Positions 34,355-47,170 of a stretch of DNA of 64,000 nucleotides are shown piece by piece. Each line of letters starts with the position of its first letter. Positions within the stretch are counted from its first letter, which is position 1. The notes beneath the pieces were generated by a model, which searched no databases, was not told the DNA's origin, and was given only the letters and a program-made list of their open reading frames with translations. The DNA is from Mycoplasma sp. 1654_15. Lineage in GTDB: Bacteria; Bacillota_I; Bacilli_A; Mycoplasmatales; Metamycoplasmataceae. Both the position numbers and the translations under genes were made by a program. Location of the stretch: NCBI RefSeq assembly GCF_012516495.1, contig NZ_CP051214.1, forward strand, positions 620,001-684,000. The letters run 5' to 3'.

Positions 34355-35395
34355 TTATTTAATTTTTAATCATTTAGGATATTGGATTTCTTCTATTTGT
34401 TTGCTTGAAAAAGATTCTTGTGCTTTTCTAAGAGCTATTATGTTAACTAAAGCTTCATCGAGTTGTGATTTATCATAATCTTGCTTAATTATCTTGTTGA
34501 TAAACTCATTTAATTCGTCGATATATGACTGAGAAAATCTGGAATTAAAATTTCGATGATAATTATGAATTGCACCTTGAGAATTTAAACTAATAACATT
34601 GTTTTTTTGATCAATTAAGCCTATATTTAAATGTCCTTGTGTACCAATTAATTCAGCTTGTGCTTGATATCCTTGAGGTCCAATTCTACTTGCAGTCATA
34701 ATACCAATTGAACCGTTGTGAAATTCAAACATTCCTGCTACTACATCACCATCATTTCAAGACTTAAATTCTTCATATTTATACGCATCTCCTAAAGATC
34801 ACACTCTTTTAGGATATGAATCTAAGTATCATATCATTAAATCTAAATCGTGCGCTCCGACATCAATAAATTGACCGCCAGATGTTGGACCAAAGCTGAA
34901 CATATTTTTTATATCTTGTTCAGGATCTTGGGATAGAGTTCTGACATAAAATACTTTTCCAATTTGACCGTTATCTACTAATTGTTTTGCATAGCTATAA
35001 TCTCGATCATAACGACGCATAAAACCTATCTGAACTACTTGATTTTTATAGGTTTTTGCTTCTTGTACAAGACTGTAAACACTATCTAAATCAATACCTA
35101 ATGGTTTCTCACAAAAAACGTGTTTTTTTGCTTTTAAAGCTTGTAAGATGTTGTTTGGATGATGTGCTGTTGGACTAACTATTACAACTGCATCAATTTC
35201 TTCATTTTCAAGCATTTTTTCATATGAATTATATCAATATTTAATGTTTCAAAGTTTTGCATAATGCTCTGCTTTGTCATCAAGCGAACAAAGAGCGATT
35301 AGCTGGGCATTATTGATTTTATTTAGTAGATTTTCAGCATGAGTCAAACCCATACGACCTAAACCTAATATACCTACTTTTATTTTTGTATTCAT
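34355..35395 (-). CDS. Gfo/Idh/MocA dehydrogenase (inositol dehydrogenase type), second copy
   Basis: 346 residues with TGA as Trp. N-terminal NAD-binding GLGRMG, the conserved CEKPLGID (Lys) and the DVGAHDLDLM segment with the catalytic Asp and His. The paralogue at 42889 is the likely IolG. This one may act on another inositol isomer (scyllo- or D-chiro-inositol, as IolX/IolW do in Bacillus), which is inference. It is the last gene of the operon, behind the ABC transporter. Confidence 0.88.
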
Positions 35396-35422
35396 AACTT
35401 AATTTACTTGTTTTTTCTTCAT

Positions 35423-36628
35423 TTATGAAACTTTTTGAAGAATTCCGTTTTGATCTGCTTGAAGTTTTTCACCTTTACCATCTGGACCTTTTCAGAAAAG
35501 TTTTGTAGCTACTTTAAAGTAATATCCTTTTTCTACTGTATCAGTTGGTTTTTTGTCTCTATCTAAACCAGTATGTTTGTTGTAAAAGTCTTCATATTTG
35601 CTTGTTTCTCAAGAATTATCAAGGATTTTTGCAGCGATTTCTAAAGAAAGTTTTCCTAGTAAATCTGTATCTTGCTCAACTGTAGCTGATAATTTATTAT
35701 TTTTAACTGCTATTTGTGCATCTTCTGTATAATCAACTCCAGTTACATATACTTTACCAGATCCAGGTGTATATGAATCACCACCTCCTAAAGGAATTTT
35801 AGCAGCTTCTAAAGCAGCTATAGCACCTAAAGCAGATTCATCATTTGTTCCAAATACTAATTCAGGTCTTTTACTTTGTTCAGTAAAGAATGCACCAATA
35901 TCGTTTGAAACAGCTGTATTTGCTTTGTCTCTGTTGTCATCTGCTTGTCTACCTACATATGTTTTTCCGTTTGCAGTTTCTTGTCCATATTTTGCATATG
36001 AATAAAGATTATATTTTACTGCTTGGTTATTTTTGCCTTTTACTGTTTGGATAAATCCTTGTGCTCTGGATTCACCAGATTCTGTTCCTGGAATTCCATA
36101 AACTGAGTATGTTAATGCATCTTGTGGAAGACCTATTTTTTGAGCCATAAATTGAGCTAAAATAACTCCGGCTTGCTTGTTATCTGAAGCAATATTTGCT
36201 TCTACTTTAATGTTTTCTTGTATAGCTTTTGCTGAATTTAATAAGTGATCAGTTGCAATAACTTTGATTCCAGCAGCATTTAATTTTTTAACAGCAGAAA
36301 TTCCTGAATCTTCATTAACATCATTAAAAATTACTACTTTTTGTTGTTTTGCAATAATGTTTGAAATGTTTGTTGCTTCTTTATCAGTATCATTTTGTGA
36401 ATCATATACTTCATATGCCACACCTAGTTCTTTAGCTGCAGCTTCGATTCCCTTTTCTACGTTTTGGAAAAATGGATTGTTTCTGGTAGAAAAAACTACA
36501 GCTATTGGCGCTACTTGAGCTCCTGTATTAGATTTTGAAGCAATACCAAATGCAGTACCAAAATAAATAGCAATTGCCGCTACTACTCCAAGTACTCAAT
36601 ATAATGTTCTAATAAATAACTTTGACAT
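35423..36628 (-). CDS. Sugar ABC transporter substrate-binding protein
   Basis: 401 residues. One N-terminal membrane anchor (VLGVVAAIAIYFGTAFGIAS) without a lipobox, then a type-1 periplasmic-binding fold: PIAVVFSTRNNPFFQNVEKGIEAAAKELG, DSAKAIQENI, FGTNDESALGAIAALE and GKVYVTGVDYTEDA. This is the RbsB/IbpA class. The operon makes inositol the likely ligand. It is followed on the minus strand by the dehydrogenase and preceded by the permease (21 bases). Confidence 0.9.
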
Positions 36629-36649
36629 AAAAATTCTTCTTTTTCCTTT

Positions 36650-38464
36650 CTAAATCCTTACTAATACTTTGTAGTAAAGTTTTGATAATCTTTCATTTAT
36701 GTGGTATTTTTGATCAAATAAGATAGCTAATACTATGATGATACCTTTAGCTACTAATTGGAAGTTAGAGTCAATTTGGAAGAAACTAAATGTATTTAAT
36801 AATAAAGCCATTGCAAATCATCCTACAATAGTTTTTCCAACTCCACCTTTTCCTCCTGTTAATGCTGTTCCACCTAAAACAACAGCAGTTACTGTATCTA
36901 ACTCAAAACCATAACCTGTTTGTGGAGATACTGAAGTAGTTCCTGAGGAAATAGATAAAGCACCTAAAATAGCGAATATTCCGGAAAACATGTACACTGA
37001 AATCAAGATTTTATTGTTTTTAATTCCTGAAAATGTAGCAGCTGTTGGATTATCTCCTACTGCATAAACATATCTTCCAAATTTTGAGAATTTAATAAAG
37101 AATATTAACAATGCAACTGCTATTATAAACACTAAAACTAGTACAGTAAAGTTAGATCCTAAATCATAATTAAAGAAGTTAAAAATAGGATCATCTGGAT
37201 TTGTTATTGGGGTTCCTTTTAACAAAATAGCAATCGCTCCTCTAAGTGATAACAATCCAGCTAAAGTAACAATAAATGGAGGTATTTTAAACTTAGAAAT
37301 TAGTATTCCATTTAAAACTCCTAAAGCAGCTAAAATAATTATTAAAATGAATAAAACTGCTACAAAATGAAGCCCCAACTTAACCGTTAGTAGTAAATAA
37401 ATTGTGGCTCCAAATCCAATTAATGAACCGACTGAAAGATCAATTCCCCCAGTTAGAATTACTAGTGTTTGACCAAGTGCAATAAATCCTATAAAAATGT
37501 TGTTTTTTAAAATAGCAACAAATCAGTTATAGGAACTAAAGAAGTTAACATTTAAAGCACCAGTAATAAAAGCGATAATTAAGAACAAAATAAGTAATTT
37601 TGTGTTATTTAAAGACTTTTTAGTTCTTTCTACTGTGTTAATAAATCTATCTTCTTCTTTGAATTTTAAGAAGTTTCAAACTCTTTCAACACTTCTCATT
37701 TTAGGGTGTACTTTTTGAGCTTCTTTTTGAAGTGTTTTTACTTCATTTTTATAGGTGGATTCTATATTTTTCTTTTGTGATAAATAAGTATTTTGACCTA
37801 TTTTTCTTGTTTGAAACTCGTTTTCTAAAGAATTTAATTTCTCTTTTGTTTCTTGGTTTAAAATTTTAAGAGTTTCAGCTAATTTTTCCTGTCTCGTAGT
37901 GAAAAAAGAAGGATCTTGTGAAACAATTTGTTCAAATTGTTTACTAATTTTATTAATTTGATTTTTAGAATCTTGATGCACATATTCCATAAAGTTTTTA
38001 TGAAGAGCTTCTTTTTTGCTTATCTCTTTTTCATATTTAACTTTTTGTTTTTCTAAAAACGTATCAGCTTTTTCTTTTTTAGTTTGTGCTTCTTGTTTAA
38101 TTTTTTCAACTTCTAAATCAATTTGCTTTTGAAGTTCTACTTTTTTATTATCAAAAGATTGTTGATCAATTTCTAAATTTAAAAATTGTTTTTCTAGATC
38201 TTCTAAAGGCTTGTGAGCTTGTATAATTCTTTTTTGAGCTCTTTTTTCAATGAAGTCTTTTCTATCTTCTGTCGATATTTTAAAGTTAAAAAAGTCGTCA
38301 TGTCAAGTATTAATTGAAGTATCTAATTTTTCTTGATTAAATTCGATTCTTTTTTTGTAATAGCTTCGAATTTCTTCAATTTTTGCTTCTCTTGAGAAAA
38401 AATCTAAAGAATCTACAAATTCAAATTTTTCTTCTTTTTTAAACTTGTTTAAAATTTTTAGCAT
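36650..38464 (-). CDS. Sugar ABC permease with a long N-terminal coiled-coil extension
   Basis: 604 residues with TGA as Trp. The C-terminal 330 residues are an RbsC/AraH-type permease with the signature ALGQTLVILTGGIDLSVGS and later GRYVYAVGDNPTAATFSGI and VVLGGTALTGGKGG. The first 260 residues are soluble, very Lys/Glu/Gln-rich and strongly coiled-coil in pattern (EVEKIKQEAQTKKEKADTFL), a part that ordinary RbsC proteins (about 320 residues) lack. It is joined directly to the ATPase gene, whose TAG precedes this ATG with no gap. Confidence 0.88.
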
Positions 38465-40006
38465 CTAATTTCCTTTCTGTAAATTTAGTGAATATTTCAT
38501 AATATTTTGATCAGTGATTTGATCTCCTACTAATTCACCTGTAATTCTTCCTTCGTACATAGTAATTACTCTATCCGCGATTCCAATTACTTCTTGCATA
38601 TCAGAAGAAATAATCATTATTGTTTTATTTTCTTGTTTTAGTTGGTGAATTAGATTATAAATTTCTTTTCTGGCTCCAACATCAACACCACGAGTTGGTT
38701 CATCTAAAATGAAAAATTGTGGCTCTGTTGCTAGTCCTTTAGCAATAGAAACTTTTTGTTGATTTCCTCCAGATAAAGAAGTTGCTGGATTTTCTTGTGA
38801 AGAAGTTTTTATTTTTAGTTGTTTGATATAAGAATTTGTTGTTTGTGATATTTTAGTCTTTGAAATCAAAGGTAAATATCTAGAAAACTCATTAGAATTT
38901 AAAGAAGAAATTGTGATATTAAAATTAATAGGCAAGTTGACATTTAAACCAATTTGTTTTCTGTCTTCTGACAAGTAGTAAATTCCATGATTTAGACTAT
39001 CTTTTATGTTTTTAGGTTTAAATTCTTTACCATTTAGTTCAATATGTCCATTCAAATATGGCATATCACCAATTAATGTTCTAGCAAGTTCAGTACGTCC
39101 TGAGCTAACTAAACCATAGAAAATCAAAATTTCTCCTGGTTTTATATCAAAACTAATATTTGCTACTTTTTCATTTGAAAGATTTTTGACCAAAAATGAA
39201 GGATTTTTACTTAAAACAGGAGTTTTTTCAGGGTATCTGTGTTCAATGTCAAAACCAACCATTAATGAGATAATTTCATCTTCATTTTTAAATTCAACAG
39301 TTGGTTTGCTATCGATGTACATTCCGTTTCTAATTACTGTAATAAACTCGCAAGTTTGTTCAATTTCTTCCATTCTGTGAGTGATTCAAACTATTGCAAT
39401 TCCTTGTTTTTTAAGCTTTTTAACTAAATCATAAAGTTTTTGTGTGTCTTTTTCAGTTAAAACCGAAGTAGGTTCATCAAAGATAATAATTTTTGGATTT
39501 TGTGATAAAGCTTTTGCAATTTCGATAAATTGTCTTTGTGAAACTGACAGAGAAGAGACAATGGCTTTTGGACTAAAATCAACACCTAAGATATTTAATA
39601 GTTTTTTAGCTTCTTCATCTTGTTTTTTATAGTCAAGTAAACCTAATGAGCTTCTAAATTCACGACCTAAAAAAATGTTTTGAGCAACAGTTAAATTTTC
39701 TACTAAATGTTGTTCTTGGTGAATAATAGCAATTCCTTGTTTTTGTGAATCGATAACACCAGAAAATTCTACTTTTTTATCACAAATATTATTTTCACAA
39801 AAGCTCATTTTTCCAGAATCTGGTTGATAAACTCCACTTAAAACCTTCATTAATGTAGATTTTCCTGCACCATTTTCACCAATTAAGGCTACTCCAGCAC
39901 CTTTGTAAAGTTCTAAATTCATATTTTTTAAAACTTTAACTGGACCAAAACTTAAATTTATGTTTTCTAGCTTGAAAAATAAAGGATATTTTTCTAAAAT
40001 GTTCAA
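38465..40006 (-). CDS. Sugar ABC transporter ATP-binding protein, two ABC domains
   Basis: 513 residues, with one TGA Trp. Domain 1: Walker A GENGAGKST, signature SVSQRQ, Walker B IIIFDEPTS. Domain 2: degenerate Walker A GLVSSGRTE, signature LSGGNQQK, Walker B FFILDEPTRGVDVG. This is the RbsA/MglA organisation in which the second site is degenerate. The start is TTG at 40006 behind a perfect GGAGG. It lies in the inositol operon and powers the permease 3' to it. Confidence 0.93.
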
Positions 40007-40016
40007 TATTACCTCC

Positions 40017-40919
40017 TTATCATGAGATGATTGTTTTTAAATAATTCATAGCTTTTTTTGCATATTCAAGAGGGTTTGCTTTTTTTGGATCTTGTTCTGC
40101 TTCAACAATTAATCAACCTTCATAATTTGAATTAGCTAAGATTTCGAAAAATAAATTGAAATAAGGAGCATCTCCATCGCCTGGAACTGTAAAAATTCCT
40201 TCTTTAACACCTTCTAAAAAGCTTCAATTTTTAAGTTGTAGTTCAATAACTTTTTGTGATCTTATGTCTTTTAAATGAATATGTTTTACACGATGAATTG
40301 CTTTTTCAAGTGTACGGTCAATGTCTTCACCTGTGTGGGCAAAATGACCTGTATCAAAAACTAACGAAACATATTCAGGTTCTGTTAAATTTAAGATCTT
40401 TTCTGTTTCTTTTCAGGTTTGAATACCTGTTCCCATATGATGGTGATAAACTAAATCGATACCTTGTTCTTTAGATCATTTTCCATACATATTAAGACCA
40501 GCAGCTAATTGAACAAATTCTTCTTCTGTAAAAAATGGTTTGTTTTTATAAAGTGGTTTTGCTTGACCTTGGATTGAGTGAGTTTGTTCACTTACAACAA
40601 CAACTTTTGCACCTAATTGCTTTAAAAATAAACAATGTTTTTGAAATTCTTTGAAATTATTTTCAATATCTGACAAAATATATGCACTAAATCAAGCTGA
40701 AGCAATTTCTAAGTTGTGCTCTTTTAATTTTTTTAATAATACCTGTGGATCTTTTGGAAATTTATTACCAATTTCAGTTCCTTGATAGCCCGCTTGTGCC
40801 ATTTCAGAAATTGCTTGTTCAAAAGAAATATCTCCACCTAATTCCGGCATATCGTCATTAGTTCATAAAATAGGCGCAACACCAACTTTAACATTCTTTA
40901 ATTTATATATTTTATTCAT
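40017..40919 (-). CDS. iolE: Inosose dehydratase
   Basis: 300 residues, TGA as Trp. TIM-barrel sugar-isomerase-like fold; the motifs VGVAPILWTNDDMPELGG at the start, GYQGTEIGNKFP, DLVYHHHMGT, LVFDTGHFAHTG and GWLIVEAEQDP match IolE, with metal-binding Glu/Asp/His. It converts scyllo-inosose to the trione intermediate. Its ATG overlaps the iolD stop (TAATG). Confidence 0.94.
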
Positions 40920-42889
40920 TAGTTAAAATTATTATTTTCCTTTATTTTTTCTTCATTTTCCTTCGCAAGAGTTTCAACTTCTTTGTTTGTTGAAACAAGT
41001 GAAAGCCCTGTTTGTCAAAAAGATTCAAAACCTGGAGTCATTGATTTAGGATAAACTTTTATTTCAATTAACATTGGTTTTTTTGTTGTTTTTGATTCTT
41101 TTAAAGCTTGGATAAATTCATCTTCTGTTTTAGCTAAAATTGCTTCGAATCCATATCCTTTTGCTATTGTTGCAAATTCAGTAATTGCAAGTTGTGAGTA
41201 CTCATTGGTATTTGGTTTAGTTCTACAGTAAAACTCAGTTTCAAATGATTTTATATTAGAACCAACTTGTAAATTATTGATGCAACCAAAACCTGAATTG
41301 TCAAATAAAATAATTACAACAGGGATTTGTTCTTGAATAGCAGTTAGCATCTCACTATGAAGCATTAAAAACGAACCATCTCCAACTAAAGCATATGAAG
41401 GAACATAATTTAAAGCAATTGAAGACCCGATAGCAGCTTGAATTTCGTGTCCCATACAAGAATAACCGTATTCAACGTTATAAGAGCCAAATTCATCAGT
41501 TTCTCATAGTCTTTGTAAATCTCCTGGAAGAGAACCAGCTGCGGCAGTTATTGAAGCTTTTTCATCTATGTATTTTCTAATTAAATGTAAAGCTCTAGTT
41601 TGTGAAAAAATTTGAATATCTTCTTGATAATGTTCTTTTATAGCTGCTGCAAATTTATCTACAGAACTTTGATTTTTATCTACTACTAATGCTTTATTTT
41701 TTAAAGGTTTTTCAAGCTCATAAATTGTTCTTAAATAATCATGTCATTGTGTTTTAGCTTGTAAAAGTTCTTCATTTTTCTTTATATTTTGTATATAACT
41801 GAAGTCTTTTATATCTTCTAATAAAGTATTTAAATCCTTAAGTGCTGCTTTTAAATCTGCTACTATAGAAAGAGCTCTCATTTTTTTAGAATCAAAAGGT
41901 TTTATATTAATATTTACAAATTTTACAGATTCATTAAATTGAGTTTTTGAACCAGTTGTAAAATCAGTATATTTTGTTCCTAATCCTATTACTAAATCAG
42001 CATTTTTTGCATAAGTATTAGCCACTAGAGAACCTGTAACCCCAATTCCACCTAAATTTTGCTTTGTAGAAGAAGGAATTGAACTTTTTCCTGCTTGTGT
42101 AAAGCTAAAAGGTATTTTGGTTTTGCTTAAAAATTTTAATAGCGCAGAACTAGCTTGTGAATAACGAACTCCTCCACCTACTATAACTAAAGGTTGTTTA
42201 GCGTTTTTAATTAATGAAACTACTTTTTGTAGGTCTTTAGCATCTGGTCTTGTTCGTTTAAATTCATAGATTCTTTTTTCAAAAAATCAAAGTGGAAAAT
42301 CATAAACTTCAGCTTGAACATCTTGTGGTAGGCAAATTACAACAGCTCCAGTATTTGCAGGATCAGTTAAAACGTCGAAAGCATGAATTAAAGAATTAAT
42401 AATTTGCTCAGGTCTGTTGATTCTGTCTCAATATTTTGCTACCGCTTTAAAAGCATCATTTGTTGAAATATTAAAATCATAAGTTTGTTCTATTTGTTGT
42501 AAAACAGGATCTGGTCTTCTTGAAGCAAAAGTATCTCCTGGAAAAAGTAATAAAGGAATATTATTTGCAGTTGCAGTTCCTGCTGCGGTTAGCATATTCG
42601 CTGCTCCAGGTCCTACTGATGATGTACAAGCGATAATTTGTTGTCTGTGTTTTTGTTTAGCAAAACCAAGAGCTATATGAGCCATTCCTTGTTCGTTTTT
42701 ACCTTGAATTAGCTTTAAATTGTGTTCTTCATTTGCAAGCGCTTCTCCAAGTCCTAAAACATTTCCGTGACCAAAAATTGTAGCTACTCCATAGACAAAT
42801 TTTGTTGTTTGATTATCAACTTTAAAATAAACGTTATCGATAAATTTTACAATTGCTTGAGCTGTAGTTAATCTAATTGTTTTTGCCAT
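40919..42889 (-). CDS. iolD: 3D-trihydroxycyclohexane-1,2-dione acylhydrolase (ThDP enzyme)
   Basis: 656 residues with many TGA Trp codons. N-terminal [17 protein letters not shown] and [12 protein letters not shown], a central domain with [13 protein letters not shown], and a C-terminal ThDP-binding block ([12 protein letters not shown] ... [12 protein letters not shown]). It opens the inositol ring. ATG overlaps the iolG stop (TAATG). Full family length. Confidence 0.96.
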
Positions 42890-43905
42890 TATTTTAAAAA
42901 CTCGCTTATTTTTACTACTCTTTTTTCTTTTAATGATTTAGTTGCTGCTTTAGCTAATAAAACTGCATTATATCCATCTTGAATGCTTACTTTTACTTCT
43001 TTTTTTGAAGCAATTGCTTCAAAAAAGTCTTTATTTTCTTTGATGTAAGCATTATGATATCTTTCTAAAAAGAAATAAAGTGGTTTTTCTTTAGCAACAC
43101 CTTGATCTGAAGAAATAATTAAAGTTGAATTTGTATCATTTTCAATTTTTATATTAGCTTTTGTTCCATGAATTTCAACTCTTTGGTCATAGCCATAACT
43201 TGTTTGTCTGCAATTTTCTATAGTTGCCATAGAACCATCTTCGAAATTTAAAACAACAACCGCTGTGTCAATATCGTCTAAATTTTTAATTTCTGGATCG
43301 ATCAATGCTGAACCTGTAGCGTAAATAGATTCTACTTTTTTGTTAGTTAAAAATAAAACCATATCCAAATCATGAATCATCATATCTAGAAAAATACCAC
43401 CTGATTTTTTAATGTATTCATAAGGAGGTAAACCTGGATCTCTTGAAGTGACTCTGAGTTGAACTATTTTGCCTACAGTTTCGTTTAAAATTGCTTCTTT
43501 TAAGGCTAAAAAATTGTGATCAAATCTTCTGTTATGACCAACTGTAAAATGTTTTTTTGTCTTTTTAACTACTTTTTCTACTTCTAAAATTTTATCTAAA
43601 TCAAAAGCTACTGGTTTTTCACAAAAAACATGTTTTCCTGCTTCTAGAGCTTCAATCGAATAAGTATGGTGTGTATCAGTTGGGCTACAGATATAAATAA
43701 CATCAATGTCTGGATTTTGAAGCATTTCTTTGTAGTCAGTGTAGAAAGTTTTTATACCTAATTTTTCAAACTTTTCTTTATTTTCCTTGCTTAAATAAGC
43801 ATCTGCAATAGCTACTACTTGTGCATTGTCAACAAACTTATTAATAGCATTTGAATGTACATAACCTATTCTTCCACCACCAATTATTCCTACTTTAAAA
43901 TTCAT
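42889..43905 (-). CDS. iolG: Inositol 2-dehydrogenase
   Basis: 338 residues. [10 protein letters not shown] nucleotide-binding motif, [10 protein letters not shown] with the catalytic Lys, and [11 protein letters not shown] with Asp/His. It oxidises myo-inositol to scyllo-inosose with NAD. Its place between iolB and iolD supports the IolG assignment over the paralogue at 34.4 kb. Start overlaps the iolB end by 11 bases. Confidence 0.93.
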   Translation of the reverse strand: MNFKVGIIGGGRIGYVHSNAINKFVDNAQVVAIADAYLSKENKEKFEKLGIKTFYTDYKEMLQNPDIDVIYICSPTDTHHTYSIEALEAGKHVFCEKPVAFDLDKILEVEKVVKKTKKHFTVGHNRRFDHNFLALKEAILNETVGKIVQLRVTSRDPGLPPYEYIKKSGGIFLDMMIHDLDMVLFLTNKKVESIYATGSALIDPEIKNLDDIDTAVVVLNFEDGSMATIENCRQTSYGYDQRVEIHGTKANIKIENDTNSTLIISSDQGVAKEKPLYFFLERYHNAYIKENKDFFEAIASKKEVKVSIQDGYNAVLLAKAATKSLKEKRVVKISEFLK

Positions 43906-44701
43906 TTTTTTCCTTTCAATATTTAGGATTTTTTTTATTTAATCACAAGTGCTCTTCTGCTTCGATTCTGTCAACTCAAGGATTGTTTTTTAAATGTTTA
44001 ATAATTCAACAATAATAAAGTGGATAACCTGGAGCTGCAGAAACAGGATGAACTAATCCTCCTTCAACTGCATTTACATCATCATTTTTTACAATATAAG
44101 CTTCATCTCCAGCTACTGATAAACCAAAGGCAGAATCTTTTTCAAATTGGAAAAAGTACATTTCAGGCTGTGGATGGTGATGTGGTAAATATGAAGATCA
44201 TTTTCCTTGATATGTTATTACTTCACCAACTACTAAATTAGATTTTGGATTAGTATGATAATCAAAAAATGTTCTTACTTTTCTTTTAGCTACTTGTTCT
44301 CATTTATCTGCGCCAAAAAATTCTTCTCTTGAGTTAGATTTATCGTAAACATAGTTTTTATCCAGGGTTTTATTATCAGTTGTTATAAACAAGAATTTAC
44401 TATCTTTTTTAGTTTTAATTGCTACACTTTGTTCTTGTTTTAAAAGGATTAATTTAGTTCTTTGTTCAAAAATATTGCTTCTTTTTAAAGTAATTTTTTT
44501 ACCATTTAGTTCTAAACTAGCATTACCTGTTAAAAGTAAAATTGCAGTTTCTTCATTTTTAGCTACTTGATAAGTTAATTCTTCATTTTCTTTAGCTTTT
44601 CACAAATCAAGATCTATTTCCATAAAACTAGCTTTTTGCTTGTTTTTTCTATCAACTAATCTATGAAAACCATAATCTAAGTGTCTATTTTTTAAATGCA
44701 T
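43895..44701 (-). CDS. iolB: 5-deoxy-glucuronate isomerase
   Basis: 268 residues, TGA as Trp. The cupin metal site is visible in YLPHHHPQPEMYFF, followed by VHPVSAAPGYPLYYCWI. The N-terminal cupin half has LLLTGNASLEL. It converts 5-deoxyglucuronate to the IolC substrate. The true stop lies inside iolG. Confidence 0.93.
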
Positions 44702-44702
44702 C

Positions 44703-45701
44703 TCATTGCTCCTTAGTTACTAAATTAGGATCAGATTCGAGTGCTTTGTCTTTAAAATCAAGGATTTTTTTATGTTCAGGAAGATCAAAAGAAGAATGAG
44801 ACTGAACCATAATTGAAGCAGCTGAAGTAGCAAGTGAAAGTGCTTCTTTCAAACTTACATCTTTTTTAAAATAATGGTTTAAAAATAAAGAAGCATAAGC
44901 GTCACCGCCACCGTATCCTTTTAGCATTTTGACTGGTACAATTTTTGCCACTAATTTTGTATCTCTAGTATAGAGTTTGGAACCTTGTTTTCCGTTTTTA
45001 ATTATGATGAGTTCAACAAATTTTAGTCAGTATCTAGCATAGTCATCATCATCTAAATTTGCTTCATTTTTAAAGCAAAATTTTGATGTTAACTCAATTT
45101 CTTCACGTGATCCAATGATTAAATCTGCATTTTGAGCAACTATTTGATAGTATAGACTAACTTCATCTAAATTAGCTCAAGAATAAGCTCTATAATCTAC
45201 ATCAAATACTACTTTTATTCCATTTTTTTTAGCTAAAAATAAAGCTTTTAAAACCGCTTCTCTTGAAGGTGATTTAGAAAGAGCTGTTCCTGAAATAATT
45301 AAAGTTTTTGCTTTTAAAAGATAGTCTAAATCTATATCTTCAACACTAAGTTGTAAATCAGCAACATTATCTCTGTACATTAAAATAGTACTTTTTTCTT
45401 CGGAAAGCATTTCTGTAAAAGTAAGACCTAATTTATGTGTTGCGTCTTTTTTTATATGTGAAGTATCAATTCCTTCTTTTTTAAAGACATTTAGAACAAA
45501 ATTACCAAATTGATCGTTGCTTACTGATCCTAAAAATCCTACTTTATTGTTCATTCTAGCTAAGCCAATAGCAGAATTTGCAGTTGATCCTCCGATGTAT
45601 TTTTTAAAAGAATAAGAATCTTCAAGTTTGTTGTAATAATCGGTAGGATTAAAATCGATAGTGATTCTACCTATTAAAATAAAGTCAAATTCTTTATTCA
45701 T
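44703..45701 (-). CDS. iolC: 5-dehydro-2-deoxygluconokinase
   Basis: 332 residues, TGA as Trp. PfkB kinase family: GRITIDFNP and KYIGGSTANSAIGLARM at the N-terminus, FLGSVSNDQFG, and KGYGGGDAYASLF near residue 257. The latter holds the catalytic Asp, but the usual GAGD is GGGD. ATG at 45701 overlaps the iolA stop (TAATG); an upstream in-frame ATG at 45713 is less likely for that reason. Confidence 0.93.
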
Positions 45702-47170
45702 TATGACATTCAATCCACTTTATCTTCTGGATTTCATTTAGTAGTTATTTTAATTAAGTTAGTTCAGAAATTAATACTTGATTTTCCAGTAATATCTCCA
45801 TATCCGAATTTAGAAAATCTTGTTCCTCCAAAGCTAAATGGCTCTCTTGGAACAGGAACTCCGATGTTTACTCCTAGCATTCCAGGTTTTACTTTTGCAA
45901 TAATTTCTTCAGCTGCTCTACCTGATTGAGTAAATACTGAAGCTGCGTTTCCATATGGAGATTTTTGTTGAATTTCAATAGCTTCTGAAAGATTTTTAGT
46001 TCTAATTAGTTCTAAAACTGGACCGAACACTTCTTGTGAACCCATTTTTTCTGGATTTTCTGATCAATCAATAATTGTTGGTCCAAATCAGAATCCATGA
46101 GTTTTGTCTTCAGGAATAACAAAGTCTTTTGTCCCATCTACTAAAATTTTTGCTCCTTGATCTTTAGCTCATTGTAGATAATTTACTAATTTTTCAACAG
46201 ATGCTTTAGAAACTAAAGGTGGAAAGTTAAATCCAAGTCTAAATCCAAGTGCTTTTTTAGTAAGTGTTTGAATAAATTCTTCGTTTTGTCCAACTACTAA
46301 AGCTACTGAAGCAGCCATACATCTTTGACCAGCCATACCAATTGCCGCTGCTAAAACTTCTGTAGCTGCTGTTTCAATGGGAGCATCTTTTAGAACAAAA
46401 ATATGGTTTTTTGCTCCACCAAGGGCAAGTACTCTTTTTGAGTGAAATGAAGCATGTTTGTGTACTATTTTAGCCACTTCAGTAGATCCTACAAATGTAA
46501 TTCCATCAATATCTGGATGTGAAACCATAGCATTTGCAATTTCTGCTTGACCATTTACTAAGTTAAAAATTCCGCTTGGTAATCCTGCTTCTTTTCACAA
46601 GTCAGCCATAAAACTTGTTGATAAAGGGCATAGTTCTGAACCTTTTAAAATTACAGCATTTCCAAGTGCAATTGCATTAGGAATTGATCAGTTAGGAACC
46701 ATTAAAGGAAAGTTAAATGGAGTTATAATTCCGAAAACACCAACAGGTCTTTTTTCTTCTCTGGCTACAATTCCACGACTTACCATTTGTGTTTCGCCAC
46801 TAATTAGTTGAGGAATAGAACAAGCAAATTCTGTAAGTTCAATTACTTTTTCAACTTCAGCAATTGCTTCTTTTATAGTTTTTCCATTGTCTAAATGAAT
46901 TAAATTAGCTAATTCTTCTTTATGCTGAATTACTAATTCTCTATATTTATAAATAACTTCTGATCTTTTTTTAAAAGTTAATGAAGCTCATTTTTCTTGT
47001 GCGATTTTTGCTTGAGCTACAATTTTATTTAATGTATAAGTAGAAGTTACTTCTAATTTTGCTAATAATTTTCCATTATGAGGAGAAAATACGTCTAAAA
47101 TTTTTGGATTTTCTTCTAAATGAAATTCATTGTTATAAAAAGATTGTATGTAATCTCTTTTAAAATTCAT
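45701..47170 (-). CDS. iolA: Methylmalonate-semialdehyde dehydrogenase (CoA-acylating)
   Basis: 489 residues with TGA as Trp. Aldehyde-dehydrogenase motifs: GIITPFNFPLMVPNWSIP, FVGSTEVAKIV, LALGGAKNH and AGQRCMAAS with the catalytic Cys near residue 285; QEVFGPVL and GVPVPREPFSFGG match MMSDH. It makes acetyl-CoA from malonate semialdehyde at the end of inositol catabolism. First gene of the operon. Confidence 0.95.

Noticed and set aside
34355-43905. The two Gfo/Idh/MocA dehydrogenases as a recent duplication
   Set aside because: They differ widely outside the cofactor and catalytic motifs, so they are old paralogues with probably different substrates.
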